DNA of 64,000 nucleotides from Diphasiastrum complanatum (GCA_029204225.1 CM055092.1:44634309-44698308); one strand, 5' to 3'. Positions 44,419 to 56,687 are shown, counted from the first letter of the stretch. The notes: generated by a model from the letters alone, not told the origin. Numbers and translations: made by a program.

Positions 44419-44639
44419 CCCTCTTCTCTACTCTCTTTGTATTCTCCCTCCTCTTCCTCTCTTTTTTTTCTTCTCTCTCACCATTCTTTTTTCACACAAA
44501 AAAATCGGAATTTTTGGGGTTAGATTAGTGTGATTTTGTGTTAGTTTTGCTTTTTTTTTTTTTTTTTGAGATTTTGCCGTTTTTTTTTTTTTTTTTTTTT
44601 TTTGCTTCCTTGTCTAAAAAATATAAAATAAAAACTAAA

Positions 44640-44823
44640 AAAATTGGAAAAGAATGTAAGCCTCACTAGTGAGCGACTCTATCTTTCAGATAGCCTCCTC
44701 CCACGACTGCGACGATTCTATTCCCTTTAAAAACTTAAAATTGGAAAAGAACGTAAGCCTCACTGGTGAGCGACTCTATCTTTCAGATAGCTTCCTTTCA
44801 CGACTGTGACGATTCTATTCCCT
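44640..44823. repeat. Tandem duplication, period about 96 bp
   Basis: Two copies share AATTGGAAAAGAA.GTAAGC, AGCGACTCTATCTTTCAGAT, CACGACTG.GACGATTC and TATTCCCTT, at about 44640-44728 and 44737-44823. Confidence 0.88.
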
Positions 44824-44992
44824 TAATAAAGAGAAAGACCGTAAAAAAAACAAAAACCATAAGAAAGGGAACAAACTCTCTCTCTCTCTCTCTCTCTCTC
44901 ATGAATGGTACGCAACTTCTTCATTGTACACTTAGCCCTTGGTTTTTGGGTTTTTTTTTTTTAAAGAGAGATATATGACCCTTTGTAACTTT

Positions 44993-45457
44993 AGTTAGAA
45001 ATCAGAGTTAATCCGATACACATTTTATGTAAGCTCTAAATGTGATGATGTAATTATTGTAAAGTTTATTTGGTTTACTGTATATGGTTGTGATCGGGAT
45101 GTGACCCATTAGGATATATTGATCGGACACTGATCCCGTAGATGGCTACTTGGGTTAGCTGGGTAGCCACACGTAGGAAGAAGTTAGCCTGTACAGTGAT
45201 TTTGAGTTCAGTATGCTATACTCAAGGGCATGTCCTGGGTTTGTCAGTATATGTGGCCATATTGGGCCTAACTCTAGTTTGGCAGGTGGTAGGCCAGTTT
45301 AGTCACACCTGTTGAGCCCATGCAGTTTGGGGCTTTGCTATATGTACAATGTTTCTTCATAATAGACTTAACTTTTGTTGTGTCATCTTTGAGAGCTTGT
45401 GAGGAGTGGCTATGGTGATTGTGTGATGTGATCTGCATACTACACTAGATCCTAACA
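44993..45457 (+). repeat. 5' LTR of the LARD-like element
   Basis: Starts AGTTAGAAATCAGAG (in both copies the first base is A rather than the usual T) and ends CCTAACA. Contains GGATATATTGATCGG and a TATATG box. High similarity to 50438-50631 over the first 194 bp. Confidence 0.8.
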
Positions 45458-45468
45458 GAATTTCAACC

Positions 45469-45480
45469 TGGTATCAGAGC
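45469..45480 (+). other. Primer-binding site, initiator tRNA-Met
   Basis: TGGTATCAGAGC, 11 bp after the proposed LTR end. The spacing is larger than usual, so the LTR could extend a little further. Confidence 0.88.
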
Positions 45481-48400
45481 AGTAGGGTGTTGCAGGTATG
45501 CATGATCCGGTGGAGCTATGGGATAGCGTCTTTTACCAAGAGAAATAGCAATTCTGATCTTTCTCGAAGCTCCGATCGAAGGAACTTTGCTGTCTCCTGC
45601 CATCCGGAGTGCCTATACCCTGTATGAAGTGATCGTCGTAGGTGGATTCCGGGGAGAATTCACGAAAAATCTTGCAATTCCGATGATTTCGGGGAGATCA
45701 TCGATGATGGCTAAGTAATTGACTGTGTAGGTAGCTGGTTGAAGCAATTGGATTTGCAGGTGAGCTGTAAAGAATAGTGTTACACAGCCAGGGTAGTTTA
45801 TAGGGTGTAATTGGGTGGAAATAGGTGGAAATTTCAAAAAATTTTGGTTTCGTGGGGTGTTGACGGTTTGGTGAGAAAATCAGCCTATTTGGAGTCAATA
45901 CTGCACCAATTTCAGAGCCATAAATTGTCTACAGATGCCTTGAGGTAGGGCGACCTCAGCTAGGCAGGTAGCTACAAGAAGAATCTCAGGGAAGGCCTGA
46001 GTAAAGCTCATAATATCCTTCTCTTCAAAGTTGCTAGGGTTTGTAGGCAGAAAAATGGAAGGCTTTCTCTATAGGAGCATATTTCAGGATCCGTAAGAAG
46101 CTGGAGGCAAGCGTTTTAGTAAGGCAAGGCAACTCCCAAGTGGCCACAGATAGCCACGGGCTACAGGAAGAGAAATTGACTCTCTTGATATGGAGGTTTC
46201 TATGAGCTAGGGTTTATGAAGACAAAGCTGAGGATCTTTCTTAGTATGAATCTATTTTCAGTGTTGTAAAAGCATGAAAGAGGGCGCCCTAGCAAGATGA
46301 ATCCACCTGTAGGAGGCCGTGACATGCCGCGACCTGTAGAAGGAGTTGGATCAGATTTTGTCAAGCTGCCATAGCCATAGTTTGAAGCATGAAGAGAGCA
46401 AAGAGATATGGAGATGGAGGGGCCGAGGAGGCCACGAGAGGAGCGCGCGCGCCCATCGAAAAGAGTCCGTAGCGTATTTAGGGACCCAACGACTGAAAGA
46501 GACAGCTACAACGTGCACATGGAGATCTGGTCATCGGATCAAGAAGGAGGCTTATCTACGGTCAAGATGAAGATCTCTGGGAGCCTTGTGGACCGTAGGA
46601 TGGATATTCACCATTGGATGATAGGTGAAAGGGCCCTTGAAAGCTTGAAGAGCAAAGTGGCCATACTCTTCAATAAAAATCTTCAATTTGAAATTCAATG
46701 AAGGGACCCGAAGTCCAGAATGGACTTCACTTCATTAAAAATCTTCATAACGAAAAAACAGTTCATTTTGCAAGGGCAATCTTTGGAGAGGTCTATCTTT
46801 AGCTAGAAAGCACCTTTTTTTTGGCCATCCTTGGGCCAAAATGACCTCTGAAATTGGCTGCTCAAAGCTAGTGAACAGAGCGACGTCATAGACAGGGAGA
46901 AACACGTTTCGAGGTGTTTTTGTAACCATTCTATCAAGCTGAGTGCAGGTGACCTAGTGATGGGCTACATTCGCTATTTGGGTACCGTAGGGCCAAATTT
47001 GGGGCTATTTTGGCTAGTGAAACCTACTACAGGGCAGTACAATGAGGCATTATTGCTTGAAAATCATTATTATTTACTTCTGACAGGGTAACAGCGTGTT
47101 TGGAAGTGGTAAATGCAGTATGGGAGCAAATGGTAGCGGAATTGTGTGGAGAAAGCTAGTATTGGCGATAGAAGTGCAGTTTGGCGGCGTGACTACTCAT
47201 CATTGGCAACAATTTTGAGAGGGCAAGCAATCACAGGCGAAAGGTAGGCATGGTATGCCGGTTATAGGTGAAAAATTCTTGTGATCAGGTTCAACTCTTG
47301 GAGTTCAAACCAACCAACGTCAAGTGGCATTTTGGGGGAAAGCTCTCACATGTATGATCGACAATGGCATTGTCGAGTCAGGTGATAGCTACATCGACAC
47401 ACGCATTTGTAGCTTGGAAATTTCTCGTTCAGAGGAAAATATGGGCTAGCTTGGAGGTATACACATATTGGCAGTCATAGGTGATCGAAGTACAAGGTGG
47501 TGCCAGTTGAAAGCCATTGGGCAAGATAGCGAACTTGCATTGGACGAGCTGTGTGTGGGACATGCAGAGGATGAAGAACGGGTCAGTAATCACACTTTGG
47601 ATGCTCTTGGCGAGTGGTGAGTGTGATGATTTTGCGGTTTTGCAGTCGGTAAGTCAATTTTGATCAAGCCATTGTAGCTGTGGGGCAGTGCATCAGGTTT
47701 GTCATCGAGGAGATACACTTCAACTGCCAGTTTAGGTAAGTCAAGTCAATTTGCCATATCAATATTGCATCAGGGATGCAGATTTCAGTGATGACAGGGT
47801 GCAGATCGTTTGGTTTGGACTATGGAAGATCTCATAGGGTCACTTGGAGGGATATTGGCATGCACAATAATGTGAGGGACTTGATGGTGGCTTTGGAGTT
47901 CACATCTCAGTGTATTCCCAGGAAGTGGTTTGGAACCATTTATAGGAGCAGCTACAAGCTAGCCTGGGGGAATACAGGTATGCTCAGAATTTTGTGATCA
48001 GGGATGGCATTGAAATACCTGGTAGGGATAGCACTACAGGATGACATTGGATGATCATCAGGGGGCAGCTATTTTATATTGGACTTGAGGCATTGGCATG
48101 GACAGGACTTACAGGTGGGATTCATGATGGAATTAGGAAGCTGCAAAAGCAGATGGACAAAGCGTGAAGCTTTGGGAGCCAGCTCTAGGTTGGAGAGCTG
48201 ATGGAGATCGCACGGGGTGTGATTGAAGGGCAAACACTATGATGGGTGTTTTGCTAGCGATCTACTGTAGGAGACATTGATGGCGAGGACTTCATGGTGT
48301 GCTCATTTGGGAGTACAAGTTGGCATTACAGTAGGGAGCCAGTCATTGGCATTGGCATCGATGGGAAGGCATCTACCATCACGGGCGTGGATATGCTGCC

Positions 48401-50426
48401 TATAGCTTTCATGCATTTGGCTGTATTTGCAGTCTAGGCTTGGCATAGGTATTGGAATTTCCATGGTGCAGATTCTCAGGTGGTGAGATCAGGGATAAGT
48501 CTAGAGGAAGTCTCTCAGAGCCATACACCTTAGTATGATCAGGGAGACAGTAGTCTCGGGATCTCATGAGCGATGACTCAGGGATATGCTTGCGGTGGCA
48601 TGGTGTCGGGTGGCACATAGCCAGGGAGAGCGAGCATATGCTAGGAGCCAGGTGGAGTAGGTGATGCTTTGGAGTTCGGCTTGTCTAGCAGAATGGTGAC
48701 CAGGATCGGAGACATCAGGTGAGCATAGTATGTGGATGACGAGTCCATTGGGGTGGCACTCAGGGAGATGCTACAGTTGCTCAGGTATGATATGTCATTT
48801 GATGTATGGATAATGTTCTTCAGCTGGTGCATCATGTGGTGACCTAGGGATGGGTCAAGCCTACTTGGAGGTAGGTGGCATGGAGTGTACCTAGGGTGAT
48901 ACATATCCTGAGGGCATGGAGTGCATTACGAGGTGTTGTGGTTCCAGCATGCCCATGGTTGTGAGCTAACATGGATGAAGATGGTTGCTCAGGGAGTGAC
49001 AGCTGATACTTTGGCGAGTGATCAGGTGAGCTGCATGGTTATATGCACAGTTATCTCCAGGTTGGCGTCACATGTTGTGTCTATCCAGCATCTTTTGGTA
49101 AGCAGGATGCAGCTTTTGGTTAGATCCAGTTGGAGTCTAGTTGCACTACAGGTGGACAGATTCTTGGGGAGCTATCAATGGATAATGGATACTTGGTGAT
49201 TAGATGGTATAAGGTATAGGGTTCTGGAGCTATCCTACCTGATATGCTATGGATCGTGGGTGAGTTATTCATCACGATAGTGGATCTAGTTTGCATTTGC
49301 TTTGGCTTGGACGTTGTGATGGATATAGTGTTGGTGAGATAGGATCCTTGGTGGGAGGCCTATGTACTAGTCAAATCAGAGTTGGCAACGTCAAGCATGG
49401 AAAGTTGAAACTACATGGGATGTAGGACAAGCAGATCATCATCAGTATCTCTGGGAGATGGGTATAGCCTATGGTGAGGTTTGTGTACATTCATTCATTG
49501 AGTCCTTGGTAGACTCTTGTGCTTGGAGCATGGGGAATGGATGGGGATCAACTTTTAGGACTTATTGGACAGGATGTCAGGGCAAAGCAACTTGGAGCAT
49601 AGCTTTGTTTGGGAGATACATCAGAGATGAGGCTTGGAGCACTCATTGGTTCGAGATGGTTGATCTTGGATGATGTATGAGGACATCTATGTGATATGCT
49701 TGGACGTGAGGGCATCTTGTTACAGGTGCAAGCCATGGTTGAGGACCTGATTTGGTGACCAGTGGTGTAGCAACGGATCTACAGGTGGCACAGGTGTTGG
49801 TATGACAGGATACTACTTATGGGCAGGCCTTGGTCATGAATTTGATGCTTTATCATTCGTGTTGGTTTGCATGAGTGTGTGTGGACTTGCATGTTGCCTT
49901 GTCACGGGAGTCTAGATCTAAGTCGGAGTCGTATGTGGTTGTGCATTTGCTACAGTAAAACAAAGTAGTCATTTTATGCTCATTGACTTGTCATTGTCTA
50001 CTAGCTGTCTATCAAGTGAGGGTGCAATCTTATGGTGGCAGTAAGATTTCCTCAGGTTATGCCTCAGTCGCTCGTTTATGTCAGTTTTACAGGTTTGTGC
50101 TTGTAAGTGCATGATAGGATGTCAGCCTAGCTAGATGGAGGATGTAAGTCTCATGGTGGCAGTGGGATTTCTTCAGTTTGAGCCATGTCGCTCATGTGGT
50201 CCACTTGTGGTCAAGTTGGATTGGGGACGAGTCAGTTGGTCGAGAGTATGGTAGACTCCCTGTATGAGCATTGTGTTTGCATGATACTTTGTGTGAGTCA
50301 AACCTGGTGGTTTGTTGGTGTGCTTGAGTGTGAGTCAAGTACAGAGTGGCAGGACATGCATAACATTTTTTGGACACTCCAAACATTGCTACAAATTATT
50401 GTTTTTCACTCTTATCACATTTGAGC
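45481..50426 (+). other. Non-coding interior of the LARD-like element
   Basis: About 4.9 kb without conserved coding motifs; the longest frames (for example 46408-46701, 48921-49199) look random. The plus strand is visibly richer in G than in C over much of 47.0-50.4 kb. A short internal duplication around CTTATGGTGGCAGTAAGATT and CTCATGGTGGCAGTGGGATT lies near 50029 and 50151. It may act only as packaged RNA. Confidence 0.65.
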
Positions 50427-50437
50427 TTAAGGGAGAG

Positions 50438-50631
50438 AGTTAGAAATCAGAGCTAATCCAATACACATTTTATGTAAGCTCTAAATGTGATGATGTAATT
50501 ATTGTACAGTTTATTTGGTTTACTATATATGGCTGTGATCGGGATGTGACCCGTTAGGATATATTGATCGGGCACTGATCCCGTAGGTGGCTACTTGGGT
50601 TAGCCGGGTAGCCACACGTAGGAAGAAGTTA
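50438..50631 (+). repeat. Truncated 3' LTR of the LARD-like element
   Basis: Matches 44993-45189 through GTAGCCACACGTAGGAAGAAGTTA and then diverges abruptly, marking a deletion or insertion joint at about 50631. Confidence 0.88.
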
Positions 50632-51717
50632 CACGATTACTTTGCTTCTTAGGTACTCTTGTTTCAAATGCATTTATATAAGGATGGATTGGGCTTGAAT
50701 GCTTTCTCCACGCCCTCTCTCCTCCTCTCTCATCATCCTCTTTTACCTTCTACTTCGGCTTGACAAGAAATGCAGTGTGAGAGCTTACATTGCAACGATC
50801 AGAGAGCATACTCCGAAACAATTTGGTACGTGGCTTTCTTACTTGTTTACTTCTACTATGAAAGCTTTATATGCAAAAGAGATGAATGATTTGGGTTGTA
50901 ACCTTTGGTATTCTGGTCATTTCCGCAGTAGCTTTGTTAGCAAGCATATGAGAAGAGCAAATATCGTTGTATGCATGAGCTTGCAAGACTTGCAATACTT
51001 GCCAGTGACGGCCATCTGTGGGCGCTTGAATCTGAGCCTATCTGACAGCGATGAAGGCTGTGGTAGCGCTACCATATAGACATGAAATCACTGAGGTAGC
51101 TAATAGTATTGATGGAACGCTACAGCGCGAGTATGGTGGCGTGTAATAGCACTGTCAACGCTGAGATTTTTTGCTGGAAATCGCTGACCAGTGAGTAGAT
51201 GTATGCAAACCAGCATATGATTTATTCTTCACAAGTTCTCACACGTATATGCTAGAAATATGTCGTTATCACAATATACTGACGGTTGATGAAAGAAACG
51301 ACTATAATCGAATGTTATCTAAGTGTATGTATCTCAGTATCGGAAGAAAGCTCACTACAATAATAGAGTAATGATTATATACATGATTATCTCTGTCTCA
51401 TATAGCTCTACAGCATAGAAGATCACAAAGGAGTTAGGTATACTCCAGTTGACAACAAGTATAAAGGTACATATGACACTCGAAACATTTACACTCCGAA
51501 ACTTGCTTTCAAAAGAAGACAACAAACTCATTTGATATATGCTATAAACTAATCAGAGTACTTATACACATGTCTCTACGCTATTACGTTTTTTAGATAT
51601 GGATACAGAAGGTTAATCCTTGCTTTTACATACCACGAACATGATTGCTTCGCTTGGATTGCCACCAAAAATCAAGAAAACTTGCTATTTTTGAGATTGC
51701 AAAAGGTGAAAGCTTGA
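50632..51717. other. Unassigned sequence left of a minus-strand LTR
   Basis: Contains a TATATAAG box near 50671 and a 126-codon frame (50699-51079) without recognisable domain. By position it is the internal region of the minus-strand element whose LTR is at 51730, but no gag or pol motif is visible. Confidence 0.4.
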
Positions 51718-51729
51718 GCTCTGATACCA
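51718..51729 (-). other. Primer-binding site, initiator tRNA-Met
   Basis: Minus strand TGGTATCAGAGC immediately after the LTR end CCAACA. Confidence 0.9.
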
Positions 51730-52519
51730 TGTTGGAATATATGAGAAATCAGACAAATCAACCTTATTTGGATTCCAAAAGATCAATCAAGCATCAAGGA
51801 TTGCACTTAGATCTATAAGATAATATACTAGCTCAATTCTAGCTTATTTACATCTAAATTGGCAAGAGCACTTGAATGCCTCACTCAAACTAGCATTTAA
51901 TGATCCCTACAGCCTGTCACATGTGTGAAAAGCAATACTTGATTCAGGTCAGATCCAAACAAATGAACTCAAAAGATTAGACAATAATCATGCATCAATT
52001 CCACATAAACATGCCAAAATTGCCAACAATTTGATTCTCACAAAAGAGGAAATCACTTACCATAAATTTACAAAAGATACATATATGTACATCTCGGGTC
52101 CAAACTTCTAAGAGGGTTCTATCACCCTTAATCTCTTTTCTAATCAAGCCCTAATCATGTCTTGAATCAAGCTCCATTAGTTATGACATGATCTATGCAT
52201 AATCACATGATTTACTCTATCAACTTCCATGATTGATGTATTATCTTTCACAAGTGGATGAAATTGAGTTTGAGGCTGAGAAATAAAAAGAGAGAGAGAA
52301 GTTCACATGCTCCTAAATATGTACACATAAAGTTTATATGGTCAAACAAGTCAAATAACCATTTGACAATAGCTAGTTTTGCCAAATTTCTAACAACTCT
52401 ATATATTAGATATTTTTACATCATCAAACCAGATTATCTCTACTTACCAAACCATTGTAAGTAATCTCTTACATCTCAAAATAAATCAACCTATGCCTCA
52501 ACCAACTTCCATACCAACA
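51730..52519 (-). repeat. LTR of a minus-strand retroelement
   Basis: 790 bp bounded by perfect 6-bp inverted termini TGTTGG and CCAACA, the inner one abutting the primer site. It has CACATGTGTGAAA near 51910, a TATA-like stretch near 51825, and a Leu-free AT-rich body. No second LTR was found. Confidence 0.7.
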
Positions 52520-52635
52520 ACGTAGTACACCCTATCAAAGTAAATTCTTGATCCTATGTATGATTTGTTGCCTAGCCACCATGGTTAGAGCTTCATTCCT
52601 CTCATCCAGTCATGCTTGCAATTTATATTTTTAGA

Positions 52636-53640
52636 TATCGGAAGGAAACATTGAGGTTGTATTGTAGTCATGTCTTTGAAAGGCTATAAATTGATTAAAT
52701 TGATTGCACCATAAGTAAATTATATGATGTTGACTAATAAACGATGTGGATTAGGGTGATAATAATATTGACAATGGAAGAATATGACTAAAATTGACAT
52801 GGACATATGATTAATATTACTTAGAGGGAGATTGATATGGTGCATGCTCTTATGGAGCATTTATAAATGGTCTATAGATGCATTGATAGAAATGTCTATA
52901 TTAGTCATACATTATTGCAAGTAGCATGGTATGGCCTTGTGAGACATTTCTATTATTTTCACAAGGCCATTTTTTTAGTTGATGCCCTAACTTCCTTGTT
53001 TATCTTGTTTATCAAGGTGCCCTTTGTGAAGTCAACTCCATACCTCAAGGTGAGGAATGACAGTGGCATCAATCAACATGCCACCCACTTGTGACCACAA
53101 GTTCAAAAATGATAACAAGAACCATATGATTTATCTCATATTCATGTCATCATTGTTTGGAGGCTTGGTTACTCTAGGTAACTAGACTTCATGTACATAG
53201 TAAAATCCAACTCATGGTGTGCAAGCTAACTTTCCGAATTTCTACTCATTTCTAATAATGGTGTACAACCTAATTTTATAACTTACAAAAATTTTCATAC
53301 TTACCCATGTTTGCAAAATCACTTTTTATGTGTAAACATGTTAGAAATTTTGTTCTAAAATAGGTCCACATTATGGACTAGATAATAGCTATTTGGAGGC
53401 CCATCGTAAGAATATAATGACTCATCTTCTCGTTGCGAGATGAGAAGACTAGCCATTATATCGTTACCATGGACGACAGACACCCATTATCATGCATAAT
53501 GTGTCACAAAAATCTGAAAATAGTTATGGACATAATTTTCGAGATTCCATCAATGATTCCATTTGTGAAAGGTACATATTTTCAAAATTCCATATGTGAA
53601 TCTTATGTATTTTCATGATTCCATCCATGAGTGCTTTCTA
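52636..53640. repeat. Segmental duplication, copy A
   Basis: Matches 54381-55832 in the same orientation. Shared landmarks: AAAGGCTATAAATTGATT, AATATTGACAATGGAAGAAT, GCAAGTAGCATGGTATGGCC, CATACCTCAAGGTGAGGAA, TTGGAGGCTTGGTTACTCTA and AATAGTTATGGACATAA. Includes a hairpin with 12-bp arms ATGGCCTTGTGA/TCACAAGGCCAT at 52931-52970. Copy A lacks about 400 bp present in B. No protein family was recognised. Confidence 0.88.
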
Positions 53641-54033
53641 TTTTGAGGGCTAAAAATAGCCAATCATGTGTAGAAATAATGAGGTCTCATTAATATGCCC
53701 TAGGTAATTGTGGTCTCCAAAATATGGACCGTTGATTTATGTAAGGTTTAAGTAAACACACATTATCTTGAGAAAGTACTATGTAGCAAGCATGAGCGGC
53801 CCCGACCCGGTGCTCTTGGCTTGGACTTTTGTCTATCTTGCATCAAGTGTAGTAGTCAAGGAGTTACAAGATTGAACAAAATAATAGAATGGAGTGAAAT
53901 TCTTTTCAAAAGAAAGTTTTCCAAACTCCATACTAAAGGCCATGAAAAATGCAAACACTCATATTCAAACAAGGAGCTTCCTACAAAACCCATCCTAGAC
54001 ATAAAGATTGCTTGAGATAAAGCTCCCTCCATG
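53641..54033. other. Unassigned sequence between duplication copies
   Basis: A 64-codon frame at 53821-54015 has no recognisable domain. It leads into the dyad cluster at 54034. Confidence 0.4.
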
Positions 54034-54331
54034 AGCTATGTCATAGCTTTGTGTGCAACATCATATGTTGATGAACGAGCTATGCCAAGCATAGCTACTT
54101 TTCTAACCTATGCTAGGCATAGGTCAAGGTGGAACATACCTTCCAACAAGACCTGTGCTTGACATAGGTTTTGTTCTAAGCTAAAGCTAGTATAGCTACC
54201 ACCTCGACCTATGTCTATCATAGGTAAGATATTTAGCTATGTTTGACATAGCTTAGTCATTTACCTATGTTGCAAACATAAGTATACAGATCTCACAATT
54301 AAAACAAAAAAGCCCTATGCTCAACATAGGT
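54034..54331. repeat. Cluster of eight CTATG...CATAG dyads
   Basis: Dyads of the form (A)SCTATGY, a short spacer, RCATAGSW at 54034-54048, 54078-54096, 54106-54124, 54151-54169, 54207-54225, 54235-54253, 54263-54283 and 54313-54331. Six of the eight fit an 8+3+8 layout of 19 bp; the first is 7+1+7 and the seventh 9+3+9. Centre-to-centre distances are about 28-50 bp. Arms alternate between AGCTATG and ACCTATG types; spacers vary (CAA, TAG, TTG, CTA, TTG, GCA, TCA). A weaker AGCTAGTATAGCT and one half-site TAGCATAGG are also present. Confidence 0.9.
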
Positions 54332-54380
54332 TGTGGACTGAGATATCTAGCATAGGCTCTTCCACAAACTAAAATTAGGC

Positions 54381-55832
54381 TAGAAAGGAGAAATTGAGGT
54401 TGTATGGTAGGCATTTCTTTGAAAGGCTATAAATTGATTGCACCATAAGTAAATTAAATAACGTTGACTTATAAACACCAATGTGGATTAGGGTGATAAT
54501 TGAATATTGACAATGGAAGAATATGACCTACATAGACATGGAGACATAATATGATTAATATTCAAGAATTTGTTGGTACATATTAGGAGTTGATATACAA
54601 ACCTATGTTTGAATTGGACCATTCCAAACTATACATTTATTGCAATGGTTACTTAGAGGGAGACTAGTATGGTGCATGCTCTTATGCATGAATTAATAGA
54701 AATGTTTATATTAGAGTCAAACATTATTGCAAGTAGCATGGTATGGCCTTGTGAGACATTTCTATTATTTTCACAAGGCCATTGGGGAGTTGATGCCCTA
54801 ACCTCCTTGTTTATCAAGGTGCCCATTGAGAAGTCAACTCCATACCTCAAGGTGAGGAAATGACATCAATCAACATGCCACCCACTTGTGACCATAAGTG
54901 CTGACAAGTTCAAAAATGACAACAAGAACCATATGATTCATCTCATGCACTTTGCCAAACACAAGTATGTGAAGTGCATCCCTCGCTTTAACCACTTGGA
55001 TATGATACTTTGTTGGAGTGTGACATCGAGACCAAAGTACTTTGTGAGGTCATTAGTTCTGGTTGCAACTTCAAGACTATAGAATGTTTTGCAAGAAATA
55101 ATTTCGAAAAAGATAAGTGTAAAAATTGCATTCTCTACATATTATTGTGGAATCGTCTAGGTTGAGATGGTTTTGCCCATGAACCTAGTGAGCCCGATAG
55201 GGCAAGTTTAGTTCCGTATGAAACCAATATTTGCTTGATTTCACAACTTAGTTGAAATTTTCTCATGGCTAAAGAGAAGTTACTACTAAACCATTAGCTT
55301 CAATAAATTATGTTCACATCTTCTCCTATTCATGTCATCATTGTTTGGAGGCTTGGTTACTCTAGGTAATTAGGCTTCATGTCCACAGGAAAATCCAAAT
55401 TTCTACACACGCTGTGCAAGCTAACTTTCCAAATTTCTACTCATGGTTTGCAACCTAACTCTCCAAATTATTACTAATCGTGTACAACCTAACTTTCAAA
55501 AAAATTCATACCTACCCATGTTGTAAAATCACGTTTTATGTGTAAATATGTTAGAATTTTTGGTCAAAAGTACACCCACACTATGGACTAGACTAGATAC
55601 TGGTTATTTGGAGGCCCATCATAAGAATATAACGTCTTATCCTCTCATTGCGAGAAGACTAGCCAACAAACACCCATTATCATGCATAATGTGTCACAAA
55701 AATCTGAAAATAGTTATGGACATAAATTTTGAGATTCCATCAATGATTCCATTTGTGAGAGCTACATATTTTCAAAATTCTGCATGTGAATCTTATGTAT
55801 TTTCATGATTCCATGCATGAGTGCTTTCTATT
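54381..55832. repeat. Segmental duplication, copy B
   Basis: Longer, same-orientation homologue of 52636-53640, with the same hairpin at 54743-54782. It includes about 400 bp (around 54905-55320) not in copy A. Confidence 0.88.
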
Positions 55833-56364
55833 TTGAGGTTTTTTTTTTTTTTGATTTTTTGCCGTTTTTTTTTTTCGCAATTTTTTTACGATTGTGGTGG
55901 AATGTGGATGTGGACAGCCAATGACAGGCTGCCACATAGCACATGCACATTCCACCGGAGAGAGGAGAGAGAATGACAAATTCCTAGGAGAGAAAATTGG
56001 ATGGACATTACGCTCTTGGAGGTGGTCCCAAAATACAAAGGACACCTGAGCACAAGGCATTACGGATGTATGCGTGTGTGTTCACAATCAAATGCACGTA
56101 ATCAGTAATTCTCCAAATGAGAACTATGGTTAAAATATCACAATATTTTGTTTTATTCAAAATCTAGAATTTACATTTTTGTTTGAAAGGTAAGAAAATT
56201 GGATCCCTTCATTGAGAAAGGAGAGTATGTCTTTCAATCTCCAGCCTTTTGGAGATATTCCAACGTGCCATAATCCATTGTTTTTGGGCTCTTCACAAGA
56301 GCCTAGGGTCAATGAGAAAAACGTTGCATTCATGCTGATGCTACAAATATACCTCGCAGAATAT
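55833..56364. other. Poly-T runs and unassigned sequence
   Basis: Two T-rich runs near 55841-55888, then about 470 bp without a recognised feature. May contain the 3' end or terminator region of minus-strand transcripts from the PP2C gene. Confidence 0.4.
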
Positions 56365-56544
56365 TCAATGGTCCATAATATCTGGCCAAATATCGTCCTT
56401 GAGAATGGCTTGCATCAGTCCCCTAAAGTCGTAGTCTACAGCCAGCTGACCAGGCGGAACCTTTGCGATCGCTTTAATGCCCAAATATGGTGCCAAACCT
56501 CCAGATCCAATGACAATTTTAGGTGAGGATGTTCTGTCAAGCAT
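56365..56544 (-). CDS. Hypothetical 59-residue ORF downstream of PP2C
   Basis: Minus strand from ATG 56544 to TGA 56365. It reads MLDRTSSPKIVIGSGGLAP, then YLGIKAIAKVPPGQLAVDYD, FRGLMQAILKDD and IWPDIMDH. The composition (Gly/Pro/Ala, balanced charge) looks like a real soluble protein and unlike the AT-rich noise around it. It starts 143 bp after the PP2C stop on the same strand, so it may be in that transcript's 3' region, be an exon of another gene, or be a relic. Family not recognised. Confidence 0.35.
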   Translation of the reverse strand: MLDRTSSPKIVIGSGGLAPYLGIKAIAKVPPGQLAVDYDFRGLMQAILKDDIWPDIMDH

Positions 56545-56687
56545 TTTGGTGGGTAGTAATGGCTTGACCTGGTTTAGATTTGATGCTTTTTAGACGGGTT
56601 TGCTTGCACTCAGCTCAGCATCGCTTGAGCCTACAAGGAAGCCATTTTGTCTTTTTTATTTGTCTTATGCAGCGCTTTACAGACTGA

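Larger units (their letters stand above)
44993..50631 (+). mobile_element. LARD-like LTR element without recognisable proteins
   Basis: A 465-bp LTR at 44993-45457 is followed, 11 bp later, by a tRNA-Met primer site at 45469-45480. The first 194 bp of the same LTR recur at 50438-50631, preceded by a purine tract TTAAGGGAGAG at 50427-50437. The 4.9-kb interior has no gag, protease, RT, RNase H or integrase motif in any frame. Large retrotransposon derivatives (LARDs) have this structure and borrow enzymes from relatives. The 3' LTR is truncated at 50631, so the copy cannot move as it stands. Confidence 0.8.

Noticed and set aside
46346-46701. Frames of 74 and 97 codons inside the LARD-like element
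   Set aside because: Overlapping frames without motifs in G-rich non-coding sequence; no gag similarity.
50699-51079. 126-codon frame with hydrophobic N-terminus
   Set aside because: Looked like a signal peptide, but the rest has no recognisable domain and it lies in sequence expected to be retroelement interior.
54034-54331. CRISPR-like array
   Set aside because: The repeated units are dyads with variable intervals in plant DNA, with no uniform spacers or cas genes.
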